Below the pieces are notes generated by a model. That model ran no database searches, was not told the origin of the DNA, and saw only the letters and a program-made list of their open reading frames with translations. Positions 40,424 through 48,743 of a stretch of DNA of 64,000 nt are shown here, one piece after another. The position numbers and the translations under genes were made by a program. The stretch comes from DAITPV01 sp050692555. Lineage in GTDB: Bacteria; Actinomycetota; UBA4738; CALAEC01. Numbering within the stretch: position 1 is the stretch's first letter; every line of letters begins with the position of its first letter. The stretch is from positions 1 through 64,000 of the forward strand of contig JBOGVS010000003.1 in the NCBI GenBank assembly GCA_050692555.1. Reading direction: 5' to 3'.

Positions 40424-42510
40424 CCGTGCCCCGCATCCTGGCCGTGGCCAGGTCCTGGAGCCGCTGGTGGGTGCTGACGGTCCGGGTCCTGGGAACCCGG
40501 GTCCACGAGCCGTCGGACGACAGCTCCCAGGCCAGCAGGTCGTCCAGGAGGTTGACCTCCAGGATCTCGTCGAGCCGTGCCTGTAGCGAAGGCTCGGTCA
40601 CCGGGGTGAGCGTCTCCACCCGGCGGTCCAGGTTCCTGGGCATGAGGTCGGCCGAGCCGATGTAGTAGGCCCTGGGCCCCGGGGCCCTGCCGAACCGAAG
40701 GATGCGGGCGTGCTCGAGGTACCGGCCCACGATGGACACCACCCGGATCCGCTCCGACAGGCCCGGGACGCCGGGCCGGAGGCAGCAGATGCTGCGGACG
40801 ACGAGGTCGATGTCCGTCCCCCGCCGGGAGGCCTCGTACAGGGCGTCGATCACCTCGGCGTCCACCAGGTTGTTCCTTCATCACGATGTGCCCGCCCGGC
40901 TGTTCGGCCTGCCCTCGGATCAGGTCGATCACGGCCTCGCGCAGCGTCAGCGGTGCGACCAGGAGCCGGCGGTACCGGGCCTTCCGGCTGTACCCGGTGA
41001 GGTAGTTGAACAGGTCCGAGAGATCGGCCCCCAGCTCCTGGTCCGTGGTGAGCAGGGCGGCGTCCTCGTAGATCGTGGCCGTGGTGGGGTCGTAGTTCCC
41101 CGTCCCGATGTGGGCGTAGCGGCGGATCCCACCTCCTTCTTGTCGCACCACCAGCGACAGCTTGGCATGGGTCTTCAGGCCAACGACCCCGTACACGACG
41201 TGGACGCCGGCCTCCTCCAGGGCCCGGGCCCAGGCGATGTTGGCCTGCTCGTCGAACCGGGCCTTGAGCTCGACCAGGGCCACCACCTGCTTACCTGCCG
41301 CCGCGGCCTCGATGAGGGCCCGGATGATGGGGCTCTCCTGGCCGGAGGTGCGGTACAGGGTCTGCTTGATGGCCAGTACGGCCGGGTCCGAGGCTGCCTG
41401 AGCGATGAACGCCTCGGTCGAGGTGGCGAACGAATCGTAGGGGTGGTGGACCAGCACGTCGCGCTCCCGAACCACGGCGAACAGGTCGGGCACCGTGTCC
41501 TCGGAGCTGGCCAGCCGGGGCTGAGTGGTCGGCTTCCAGGGCGGGTCCTTGAGGTCGGGACGGTCGAGGTCGTAGAGGGCCCATAACGCCCCGGCGTCGA
41601 GGAGGCCGTCGACCTCGTACACGTCGGTGGCCGCCAGCTCGAGCTCGCGGACCAGCAGGTCCCGCACCTGGTCGGACATCTCCGATTCCACCTCGAGCCG
41701 AACCACCCTGGCGGACCGGCGCCTCCGGCGAAGCTCCTCCTCGAGGGCGGACAGGAGGTCGGCGGCCTCGTCCTCGGCCACCTCGATGTCGGCGTTCCGG
41801 GTGACCCGGAACGGGTAGTGGGCCACGGTCTCCATCCCCGGGAACAACGTGGGCAGGTGGAGGGCGATCACCTGCTCGAGGGGAACGAAGCGCCCGTCCG
41901 GCAGGGCCACGAACCGTGGGAGCAGCGGGGGAACCTTGACCCGGGCGAACCGGCGGACCCCGCTGCCGGGGTCGCGCACCATGACCGCGAGGTTCAGCGA
42001 GAGGTTCGAGATGTACGGGAACGGATGGGCGGGGTCGACGGCCAGGGGGGTGAGGACCGGGAACACCCGTTCGTGGAAATAGGTCCCCAGATACTCCAGG
42101 CTCCGCTCGTCGAGGTCGGCGCTCCCCGAGAAGGCGATCCCCTCGTCCTCCAGTCTCCTGATCAGGGCCTTGGTGAACACCTCGCCCTGCCGGGTGACCT
42201 GGCTCTCCACGTGCTCACGGATGGCCAGCAGCTGCTCCTGGGCCGTCATGCCGTCGATGGCCGTTCCTTGCAGGCCCATCCGGACCTGCTCCTTCAATCC
42301 GGCCACCCGGATCTGGAAGAACTCGTCGAGGTTGGTGCTGGCGATGGCCAGGAACTTGGCCCGTTCCAACGGCGGGCGTTCGGGGTCCTCGGCGATGGCC
42401 AGGACCCGGGAGTTGAACTCCAGCCAGGAGATCTCCCGGTTCAGGTACCGGGGTTCGTCCTTCTCCCCAGTCGGCGAGTGGCCCGCAGGCGCGGCGGTGT
42501 CCGGGTCCAC
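40416..42510 (-). pseudogene. ppk: Polyphosphate kinase PPK1, frameshifted
   Basis: PPK1 polymerises ATP gamma-phosphate into polyphosphate. The N-terminal domain (YLNREISWLEFNSRVLAIAED), the catalytic-His region GLKTHAKLSLVVR and the YAHIGTGNYDPTTATIY block are in one frame to codon 545 (IVMK). The C-terminal catalytic domain (NNLVDAEVIDALYEASRRGTDIDL; GRYLEHARILRFG with the second His) is in another frame. The family reads IVMKMN here, so the sequence has lost two bases at 40875-40876. The break separates the two catalytic histidines. The gene is 8 bp after phoB and overlaps the CYTH-CHAD gene. Confidence 0.9.
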
Positions 42511-42518
42511 GGCGCCGA

Positions 42519-43232
42519 TCAGTCCACGAACTTATAGCCAAGTCCCCGGACCGTGACCAGGTGCTCGGGGCTGTGCGGGTCCTCCTCGACCTTCCGCCGG
42601 ATCCGCTTCACGTGGACATCGAGCGTCTTGGTATCGCCGAAGTAGTCCGGTCCCCATACCTCGTCGATCAGGAAGTGACGGGTCAGGAGCCGGCCCTTGC
42701 GGCGGAGGAACGTCTCCAGCAGCTCGAACTCCTTGGGGGGGAAGGCCACCTGCTCGCCGCGGATCCGGGCCTCGTGCCGGGCCACGTCCAGCTTCACCGG
42801 CCCGCCCACCAGGACCTCGTCGAGGTCGTCGGAGGGTTGGGTCAGCCTGGCCCGACGGAGGTTGGCCCGCACCCGGGAGACCAGCTCTCGCATGGAGAAG
42901 GGCTTGGTCACGTAGTCGTCGGCCCCCAGCTCCAGACCGGTGACCTTGTCCGCTTCGGCGTCCTTGGCGGTGACCATGATCACCGGGATCGTGGACTCCT
43001 GGCGGATGGCCCGGCAGACGTCGAGCCCGGTCACTTCGGGGAGCATGAGGTCCAGGATCACCAGCTCCGGCCGGTCCGCCCGGAACATGTCCAGGGCCTG
43101 CCGGCCGTCGGGAGCGATCTGGACGCCGAAGCCCTCGCGCTCGAGGTTGTACCGGATGGAGTCCGCCAGGGACTCCTCGTCCTCCACCAGGAGGATGCGG
43201 CCGTGGTTCCCGTTACTCGCCACCGGCGTCAT
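42519..43232 (-). CDS. phoB: OmpR/PhoB-family response regulator
   Basis: A 237-residue regulator. The receiver domain has LLVEDEE, phospho-acceptor Asp61 (LVILDLMLPEVTG), the switch Thr in VTAKDAE and Lys in DDYVTKPFSMREL. The C-terminal winged helix ends TKTLDVHVKRIRRKVEEDP...VRGLGYKFVD. It is the PhoB/RegX3-type phosphate regulator by context: its start lies inside the end of phoU, ppk follows 8 bp later, pstSCAB is divergent, and phoR is further down the same run. It would bind the PHO box at 44092. Confidence 0.92.
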   Translation of the reverse strand: MTPVASNGNHGRILLVEDEESLADSIRYNLEREGFGVQIAPDGRQALDMFRADRPELVILDLMLPEVTGLDVCRAIRQESTIPVIMVTAKDAEADKVTGLELGADDYVTKPFSMRELVSRVRANLRRARLTQPSDDLDEVLVGGPVKLDVARHEARIRGEQVAFPPKEFELLETFLRRKGRLLTRHFLIDEVWGPDYFGDTKTLDVHVKRIRRKVEEDPHSPEHLVTVRGLGYKFVD

Positions 43233-43905
43233 CCTCCGGATGCGAGGCGTCGCTGAACTCCTGGAACTCCCCGGTCAGCAGGAACGCCACCTGTTCGCCG
43301 ATGTCCACGGCATGGTCCCCGGCCCGCTCGAGCTGGCGGGAGACCACCATCATCCGGACCGCCCACTCCAGCATCTCCGGGTTGCCGGCGCACGCCGCCA
43401 CCTCCCGGTACATCCCCCGGTTGAGCCGGTCGACCGGGTCGTCCATCTCCGGGAGCCGCTGAGCCAGGCTCAGGTCGCGGCGGACGAACGCGTCGAGCGC
43501 GGTGCGGATCATCGGCCTGACCACATCGGACATCTCTCGCAGGTTCGTCAGGATGGTCTGGTTGGCCGGCAGTCCCATTGTGGCCTGGGCGATCTTCACG
43601 ATGTTCACGGCCATGTCCCCGACCCGCTCCAGGTGCAGGTTCACGTGGAGCACCGCGGAGATCAGCCGGAGGTCGCTGGCCACGGGGGTCTGGAGGGCCA
43701 GCAGCTCCAGCCACCGGCGCTCCACCGACAGGTATCGATCGTCGATCTCGTCGTCGCCGGCGATGATGGAGGCGGCTTCCCGGTCGTCCCGGTAGATCAG
43801 GACGTCCATGGCCCGTCCCAGGGCCCGCTCGGCCAGCTCCCCCATGGCCAGGACGTCCAGCTCGAGGGTCTCAAGCTCCTCGTGGAAGTGGCTCCTGGCC
43901 TTCAC
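43213..43905 (-). CDS. phoU: Phosphate signalling protein PhoU
   Basis: PhoU restrains PhoR signalling when the Pst transporter is occupied. The 230-residue all-helical protein has both PhoU repeats with metal-binding motifs (DDEIDDRYLSVERRWLELL; LHLERVGDMAVNIVKIA; SRQLERAGDHAVDIGEQVAFL). The start is taken as GTG 43905, seven bases after TACCAT (43918-43913); the ATG at 43908 is one codon earlier. It is first in the leftward cluster and divergent from pstSCAB. Confidence 0.95.
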   Translation of the reverse strand: MKARSHFHEELETLELDVLAMGELAERALGRAMDVLIYRDDREAASIIAGDDEIDDRYLSVERRWLELLALQTPVASDLRLISAVLHVNLHLERVGDMAVNIVKIAQATMGLPANQTILTNLREMSDVVRPMIRTALDAFVRRDLSLAQRLPEMDDPVDRLNRGMYREVAACAGNPEMLEWAVRMMVVSRQLERAGDHAVDIGEQVAFLLTGEFQEFSDASHPEDDAGGE

Positions 43906-44091
43906 CATCTCGATGGTACCCCCGTGCCCTGTGCTCGGCGCCTTCACGAAAAGGATAGCGGGCCGGTCGCGAGGGCCGATGCGCCCGTCCCGGCAGTTGG
44001 GAGGATCTTCACCAAACGGAACTCCGGTGGTCACTTCCCGGCCGCCCCTCCGTCACCTGCCGCCGAACGGTGGGAGGGTCCGCGGTTCGAT

Positions 44092-44120
44092 GTTCACGCC
44101 GCGTTCACCCTTGGGACAGG
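44092..44120 (+). promoter_or_regulatory. PHO box (11-bp direct repeats of GTTCACC type)
   Basis: GTTCACG at 44092 and GTTCACC at 44103 are exactly 11 bases apart, the actinobacterial PhoP-box pattern (GTTCACC plus four). A third, poorly matching unit (GGACAGG) starts at 44114. The repeats end about nine bases before the -35 position of the TAGCAT promoter. Confidence 0.75.
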
Positions 44121-44140
44121 GTCCCGTCAAGACGCCCCTC

Positions 44141-44146
44141 TAGCAT
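44141..44146 (+). promoter_or_regulatory. pstS -10 element (TAGCAT)
   Basis: TAGCAT lies about 30 bases after the PHO box and would start a pstS transcript near 44153 with a leader of about 125 bases. Confidence 0.5.
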
Positions 44147-44279
44147 CCGCGTGGTGAAGGCCACGGCCATCCGGCGGTCGGCCGGCGACCCCGAGGCCCA
44201 GATCGGGCCTGCGGCTCGGGTCCCCTCACCGATCCGCGGGTCCTGCTTCGGACGGGGAGGGGAGGGGAGGAGGAAGCGC

Positions 44280-45299
44280 ATGCGCTTGACGCGGTACGTA
44301 GCGGTGCTCGGCGTCGTGGTGTTGATCGCGGCGGCCTGTGGCGAGAGCGCCGGCAGCGGGGGCGGCACCGAGGTCGACGCCGATCTATCCGGTGAGATCT
44401 TCGTCTCCGGGTCGTCGACGGTGGAGCCGATCAGCTCTCTGGTCGCCGAGTTCTTCGCCGAGCAGGCTCCGGGGGTGAGCATCACCGTCGAGGGCCCGGG
44501 CACGGGCGACGGCTTCGAGCTGTTCTGCAACGGGGAGACCGACGTCTCCGACGCCTCCCGTCCCATCGAGGAGGACGAGGTGGCGGCCTGCGAGGAGAAC
44601 GGCATCGAGTACACGGAGCTCGAGGTGGCCATCGACGGCATGGCCGTCCTGACCTCGCCGAACAACGACGCCGTGACCTGCTTGTCCTTCGCGGACCTGT
44701 ACGCTCTGCTGGGGCCCGAGTCCGAGGGCTTCGGCAACTGGTCCGACGCCAACGACCTGGGCGAGGAGGTCGGTGGCAGCGCCGTGCCTTACCCCGATGC
44801 CTCTCTGGTGGTTACCGCTCCGGGGGAGGAGTCCGGCACATACGACTCGTTCGTCGAGCTGGCCCTCGAGGACATCGCGGAGGAGCGAGGCCAGGAAGCT
44901 GTCACCCGTCCTGACTACCAGGCCTCCGCCAACGACAACGTGATCATCGACGGTATCGCCGGCGCCGAGAGCTCGCTGGGCTGGGTGGGGTTCTCCTTCT
45001 ATGAACAGAATCAGGAGGTGGTGAAGCCCATCGAGGTCGACGGGGGGGACGGCTGTGTGTCTCCCTCGTTCGAGACGATCTCCGGCGGGTCGTACCCGTT
45101 GTCCAGGTCGCTGTTCATCTACGTGAACAACGCCAAGGCGGCGGAGAGCGACGCGCTTCAGGCCTTCGTTGACCTGTACATGTCCGACGACGGGATGCTC
45201 ACCGCCGTGGAAGAGGTAGCGTACGTCACCCTTCCGGACGACCGGATCGAGCAGACCAGGGCCACATGGGAGGACGCGAAGTCGGCATTCGCAGCCTGA
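44280..45299 (+). CDS. pstS: Phosphate ABC transporter substrate-binding lipoprotein PstS
   Basis: PstS captures phosphate outside the membrane for PstCAB. The 339-residue precursor has a lipoprotein signal (LGVVVLIAAACGES, lipid Cys20). Phosphate-binding segments are visible: VSGSSTVEPISSLVAEFF, DVSDASRPIEEDE and PGEESGTYDSFVELAL. Cysteines near residues 80, 103 and 136 may form disulfides. The start at 44280 is set by the signal peptide and the GGAGGAGG ribosome site; an in-frame GTG at 44154 would mask the signal. It is first in pstSCAB, behind a PHO box. Confidence 0.96.
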   Translation: MRLTRYVAVLGVVVLIAAACGESAGSGGGTEVDADLSGEIFVSGSSTVEPISSLVAEFFAEQAPGVSITVEGPGTGDGFELFCNGETDVSDASRPIEEDEVAACEENGIEYTELEVAIDGMAVLTSPNNDAVTCLSFADLYALLGPESEGFGNWSDANDLGEEVGGSAVPYPDASLVVTAPGEESGTYDSFVELALEDIAEERGQEAVTRPDYQASANDNVIIDGIAGAESSLGWVGFSFYEQNQEVVKPIEVDGGDGCVSPSFETISGGSYPLSRSLFIYVNNAKAAESDALQAFVDLYMSDDGMLTAVEEVAYVTLPDDRIEQTRATWEDAKSAFAA

Positions 45300-45311
45300 G
45301 GCCGCCGCGCA

Positions 45312-45339
45312 GGCCGGGGGTCCGAACGGGCCCCCGGCC
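45312..45339 (+). terminator. Strong hairpin between pstS and pstC
   Basis: GGCCGGGGG pairs with CCCCCGGCC, extended to about 12 pairs around a GAAC loop. No T-run follows. It may partly terminate or stabilise the pstS message so that more PstS than PstCAB is made. Confidence 0.5.
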
Positions 45340-45380
45340 GCGTTCGCTTCCCTCGCGAGGCGTGGTTTAGGCTGCCCGGG

Positions 45381-46328
45381 ATGGCGCTCGCGGGGGAGGC
45401 CGCCGGCGGGGCGCTCACTCCGGAGGACCTCCGGGGGAGTCCTCGGCGCAGGCGGCGTGAGTCCAGGATCCGATCGTTCTTCCTGGCTGCCGCGGCGCTG
45501 TCGGTGGTCATCAATGCGCTGATCATCGTGTCCCTGCTCAGCGGGACCGTGGACTTCCTGGGCAAGGTGGACCTCTCCGAGCTGTGGAGCCCCCACGGAT
45601 GGTTCCCCCGGCGAGGGTTCTTCGACGTCCGAACGATCTTCGTGGGCACCATGCTGGTGGCCATCGTGGCCATGGTAGTGGCCACCCCGCTGGGGCTGGG
45701 GGCGGCCATGTACCTCTCGGAGTTCGCCAGTCGGCGAGCCCGGCGGATGCTCAAGCCGATCCTGGAGGTCCTGGCCGGGATCCCCAGCGTGGTCCTGGCG
45801 TACTTCGCCATCAGCTTCATCAGCCCGAACGTGGTCCAGACCCTCTTCAGCGGGGCGACCTTCTACAACATGGCCGCGGCGGGGATCGCGGTGGGGATCC
45901 TGGTGACGCCGATCGTGGCGTCCGTGGCCGAGGACGCCCTCCACGCCGTTCCGCTCTCCCTCCGGGAGGCCTCGTACGGCCTGGGAGCGAAGCGGCGATC
46001 CACCAGCACCAAGGTCGTGTTCCCCGCGGCGATCTCGGGCGTCGTCGCCGCGCTCATACTGGGGCTGTCCCGAGCCATCGGCGAGACGCTGATCGTGACG
46101 ATCGCCGCCGGTGGAACGGGTGGCTCCCAGCTTACGTTCAACATCTTCGGCACCGGACAGACCATGACCGCGGCGATGGCCTCGCTGGCAACCGGATCCG
46201 ATCAGGTGAAGGGAGCCAGCACCGCGTATCCCAGCCTGTTCTTCGTGGGGATGCTCCTGTTCTTCTTCACGCTGGGGCTCAACGTGGTCAGTGACCGCTT
46301 CGTTCGGAGAATCAGGCAGCGGTATTGA
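45381..46328 (+). CDS. pstC: Phosphate ABC transporter permease PstC
   Basis: A 315-residue permease with six predicted helices. The transport-permease domain shows TPLGLGAAMYLSEFA, VLAGIPSVVLAYFAISFI, and the EAA loop LREASYGLGAKRRSTSTKVVFPAAISG. A basic cytoplasmic N terminus precedes helix 1. It has its own TAGGCT seven bases before the ATG (45368-45373), so it may be transcribed separately as well as with pstS. Its stop overlaps the pstA ATG by one base. Confidence 0.95.
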   Translation: MALAGEAAGGALTPEDLRGSPRRRRRESRIRSFFLAAAALSVVINALIIVSLLSGTVDFLGKVDLSELWSPHGWFPRRGFFDVRTIFVGTMLVAIVAMVVATPLGLGAAMYLSEFASRRARRMLKPILEVLAGIPSVVLAYFAISFISPNVVQTLFSGATFYNMAAAGIAVGILVTPIVASVAEDALHAVPLSLREASYGLGAKRRSTSTKVVFPAAISGVVAALILGLSRAIGETLIVTIAAGGTGGSQLTFNIFGTGQTMTAAMASLATGSDQVKGASTAYPSLFFVGMLLFFFTLGLNVVSDRFVRRIRQRY

Positions 46329-47269
46329 TGGCCAAGACCGCCGAGCAAGCGGCCCCCACCCCGGCCACGGAAGCGGTCCGGCGTGCGTTGACCGGACGCC
46401 GGGTCGACCTGGGAGGCCTTGCGTTCCAGGCCGTCCTGCTGCTGGCCCTGCTGCTGGCCCTGGCGGTCCTGGTGACCCTTCTCACCGACGTGCTTCAGCA
46501 GTCGCTCCCGGTGTTCCGGGAGCGGGGAACCGACTTCCTCCGGTCCAACCTCTCGTCGCTACCCTCCCGGGCGGGGGTGGCCCAGGGGATCTTCGGATCG
46601 ATCGCCCTGATGGCCTTCGTGGTGCTGATCTCCGTGCCACTGGGGATCGGCGCGGCCATCTACCTCGAGGAGTATGCCAAGGACAATACGTTCACCCGGT
46701 TCATCAACTCCAACGTCCGAAACCTGGCCGGCGTGCCGTCGGTGGTGTACGGCCTCCTGGGGCTGGCGATCTTCGTTCAGCTCCTCAGCGGGGTCACCGG
46801 GGGGCGGACCCTGATGTCCGGCGGGCTGACCATCGCCATCCTGGTGCTCCCCATCGTCACCATCACCACCGCCGAGGCCATCCGGGCGGTACCCACGACG
46901 CTCAGGGAGGCCGGATACGGAGTGGGCGCCACCCGATGGGAGGTCATCAGGAGCCACGTCCTTCCCTACTCGGCCACCGGGATCCTTACCGGGACGATCC
47001 TGTCGATCTCCCGGGCCCTCGGCGAGGCGGCTCCGCTGATCCTGATCGGCGGGGCCCCGGTGTTCTTCGCCGTGCAGAACGAAGGGGTGGTCGACACCCT
47101 GCAGGGCCGGTACACGGCACTCCCGGCGATCATCTACACGTGGTCCCGCAAGTCTCTCCGCGCGTTCGGGGACTCCACGGCCGCGGCGATCATCGTGCTC
47201 ATGGTGGTCCTGCTGGTGATCAACGCCACGGCGATCTGGCTGCGAAACCGGTATGAGCGGAAGTGGTGA
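46328..47269 (+). CDS. pstA: Phosphate ABC transporter permease PstA
   Basis: A 313-residue partner permease of PstC. Family landmarks are VPLGIGAAIYLEEYAKDN, NLAGVPSVVYGLLGLAIFV, and the EAA loop LREAGYGVGATRWEVIRSHVLPYSATGILTG followed by SRALGEAAPLILIG. A Leu-rich first helix is at residues 30-55. The start is ATG 46328 (TGATG overlap with pstC); the TTG three bases earlier is unlikely. Its end overlaps the pstB start by 17 bases, keeping the subunits coupled. Confidence 0.95.
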   Translation: MAKTAEQAAPTPATEAVRRALTGRRVDLGGLAFQAVLLLALLLALAVLVTLLTDVLQQSLPVFRERGTDFLRSNLSSLPSRAGVAQGIFGSIALMAFVVLISVPLGIGAAIYLEEYAKDNTFTRFINSNVRNLAGVPSVVYGLLGLAIFVQLLSGVTGGRTLMSGGLTIAILVLPIVTITTAEAIRAVPTTLREAGYGVGATRWEVIRSHVLPYSATGILTGTILSISRALGEAAPLILIGGAPVFFAVQNEGVVDTLQGRYTALPAIIYTWSRKSLRAFGDSTAAAIIVLMVVLLVINATAIWLRNRYERKW

Positions 47270-48143
47270 TACCGTGGAATCGGAGACCATGACCGGCGGG
47301 ACCGAAGCGTCCCAGGCCGACACCCCTCGGATCGAAGTGAAGCGAGACGACGACGAACGCGGTGACCGCCCGGTCATCTTCGACATCCAGGACCTGGCGG
47401 TGTACTACGGGGACTTCCGGGCCGTCCGCGACATCTCCCTTCCTGTGCAGGAAAACCAGATCACCGCGCTGATCGGGCCCTCGGGGTGCGGCAAGACCAC
47501 GGTGCTGCGGTGCCTCAACCGGATGAACGACCTGATCGACGGGGCCCGGGTGGAGGGCACGGTCCTGTACCACGGTGTGGACCTGTACGACCCCCGGGTG
47601 GACGCCGTCGAGGTGCGGCGCCGGGTTGGGATGGTGTTCCAGAAGCCGAACCCGTTCCCCAAGTCGATCTACGACAACATCTCCTTCGGTCCGAAGATCG
47701 CCGGGTTCAAGGGCAACATGGACGACCTCGTGGAGGAGTCGCTTCGGAAGGCCGTGCTGTGGGACGAGGTGAAGGACAAGCTAAAGGACTCGGGGATGGC
47801 GCTGTCCGGCGGCCAGCAGCAGCGGCTGTGCATCGCCCGAGCCATCGCGGTCCAGCCGGACGTGATCCTGATGGACGAGCCTTGTTCCGCCCTCGACCCG
47901 GTGGCCACCCTGCGCATCGAGGAGCTGATGCAGGATCTGGTGAAGGACTACACGATCGTGATCGTCACCCACAACATGCAGCAGGCCGCCCGCGTCAGCG
48001 ACCGCACGGCGTTCTTCACCGTCGACGTGAAGGAAGACGGCCAGCGAACCGGGACCCTCGTCGAATACGACCGAACCCAGGCCATCTTCACGAACCCCAC
48101 GAACAAGCGAACCGAGGACTACGTCACCGGCCGGTTCGGCTAG
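47253..48143 (+). CDS. pstB: Phosphate ABC transporter ATPase PstB
   Basis: The 296-residue ATPase that drives PstCA. It has Walker A GPSGCGKTTVLR, Q-loop VFQKPNPFPKSIYDNISFG, signature LSGGQQQRLCIARAIA, Walker B VILMDEPCSALDP and switch-His IVTHNMQQAARVSDRTAFF. The first 40 residues are an acidic extension not needed for the fold; ATG 47289 is an alternative start behind GGAG. It closes the pstSCAB operon. Confidence 0.96.
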   Translation: MSGSGDTVESETMTGGTEASQADTPRIEVKRDDDERGDRPVIFDIQDLAVYYGDFRAVRDISLPVQENQITALIGPSGCGKTTVLRCLNRMNDLIDGARVEGTVLYHGVDLYDPRVDAVEVRRRVGMVFQKPNPFPKSIYDNISFGPKIAGFKGNMDDLVEESLRKAVLWDEVKDKLKDSGMALSGGQQQRLCIARAIAVQPDVILMDEPCSALDPVATLRIEELMQDLVKDYTIVIVTHNMQQAARVSDRTAFFTVDVKEDGQRTGTLVEYDRTQAIFTNPTNKRTEDYVTGRFG

Positions 48144-48333
48144 CGGCCGGCCGACCGAAAACCACGTCCGTGAGGCGCACCTCCCCGAGGGGAGAGGGGG
48201 AGGCCGGGGGGGCCGCCGGGGGAAGGTCGGCGGCCCCATCCACCCTCGCATCGCAGATCTCGCACCGTCCGCCGGAAACCGCTCCGGCCGACCGGCACTC
48301 GGGACAATCGGCAACCACCACGAGGGCGCTCAC
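48124..48333 (-). CDS. Small zinc-ribbon-like protein
   Basis: A possible 69-residue protein starting at GTG 48333 (VSALVVVADCPECRSAG) with two CxxC pairs (CPEC, CEIC) spaced like a zinc ribbon, followed by a Pro/Ala-rich tail. It overlaps the 3' end of pstB in the opposite direction. Just upstream, another minus-strand frame (about 48340-48460, DVERALEDSDLDEVAALSARRVKEHAARDAG) also looks coding, so this may be the C-terminal part of a longer frameshifted gene. No family is assigned. Confidence 0.4.
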   Translation of the reverse strand: MSALVVVADCPECRSAGAVSGGRCEICDARVDGAADLPPAAPPASPSPLGEVRLTDVVFGRPAASRTGR

Positions 48334-48743
48334 GGACCTCCGGCTCGGAGGCCACCCTGCCTGCGTCGCGGGCGGCGTGCTCCTTGACCCTGCGTGCCGA
48401 GAGCGCCGCAACCTCATCGAGGTCGGAGTCCTCCAATGCCCGTTCGACGTCGGACCGAGGGGGGGATGGGCGGGGTCGCGGGGGCGGGGATCCTCGATGT
48501 CGGGCCGGGCGGGAAGCCGATCCGCTCACGTCCAGCCGAACGGTAGCGGGGCCAGGTTTCCGCTCGAGAGCCCGCCGATGAACGGGAGGCGAACGTCCCG
48601 AGAATCCCGTTATGCCCGGGCTGGAGTTCTCCACACCCCGACGTGAGGATTGCCCCGGTAGCCGCCCGGAGACGGCCAGGTGAAGGTCCCGAGAACGGGG
48701 ATGCTGCCTTGTGGCGCGTTGGAACCGGCGCATAATCGGCCGG
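48334..48743. other. Region between pstB and the cyclase gene
   Basis: About 410 bases without a firmly supported gene. The left 130 bases hold a minus-strand, coding-like acidic/helical stretch in a different frame from the zinc-ribbon ORF and without a clear start. A GTG at 48528 is in frame but its N terminus would be low-complexity. The right end carries CATAAT seven bases before the cyclase ATG. I see no repeat or RNA gene. Confidence 0.5.

Larger units (their letters stand above)
43906..44279. other. Divergent phoU-pstS control region
   Basis: These 374 bases separate phoU and pstS. They hold the phoU -10 (TACCAT, 43913-43918, minus strand), a PHO box (44092-44109), a TAGCAT -10 (44141-44146) for pstS, and a purine-rich tract ending in the pstS ribosome site. 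I see no gene here. Confidence 0.7.

Noticed and set aside
44154..44279. GTG at 44154 as an upstream start for pstS
   Set aside because: It is in frame and behind a -10, but would add 42 residues before a clean lipoprotein signal that has its own strong ribosome site.
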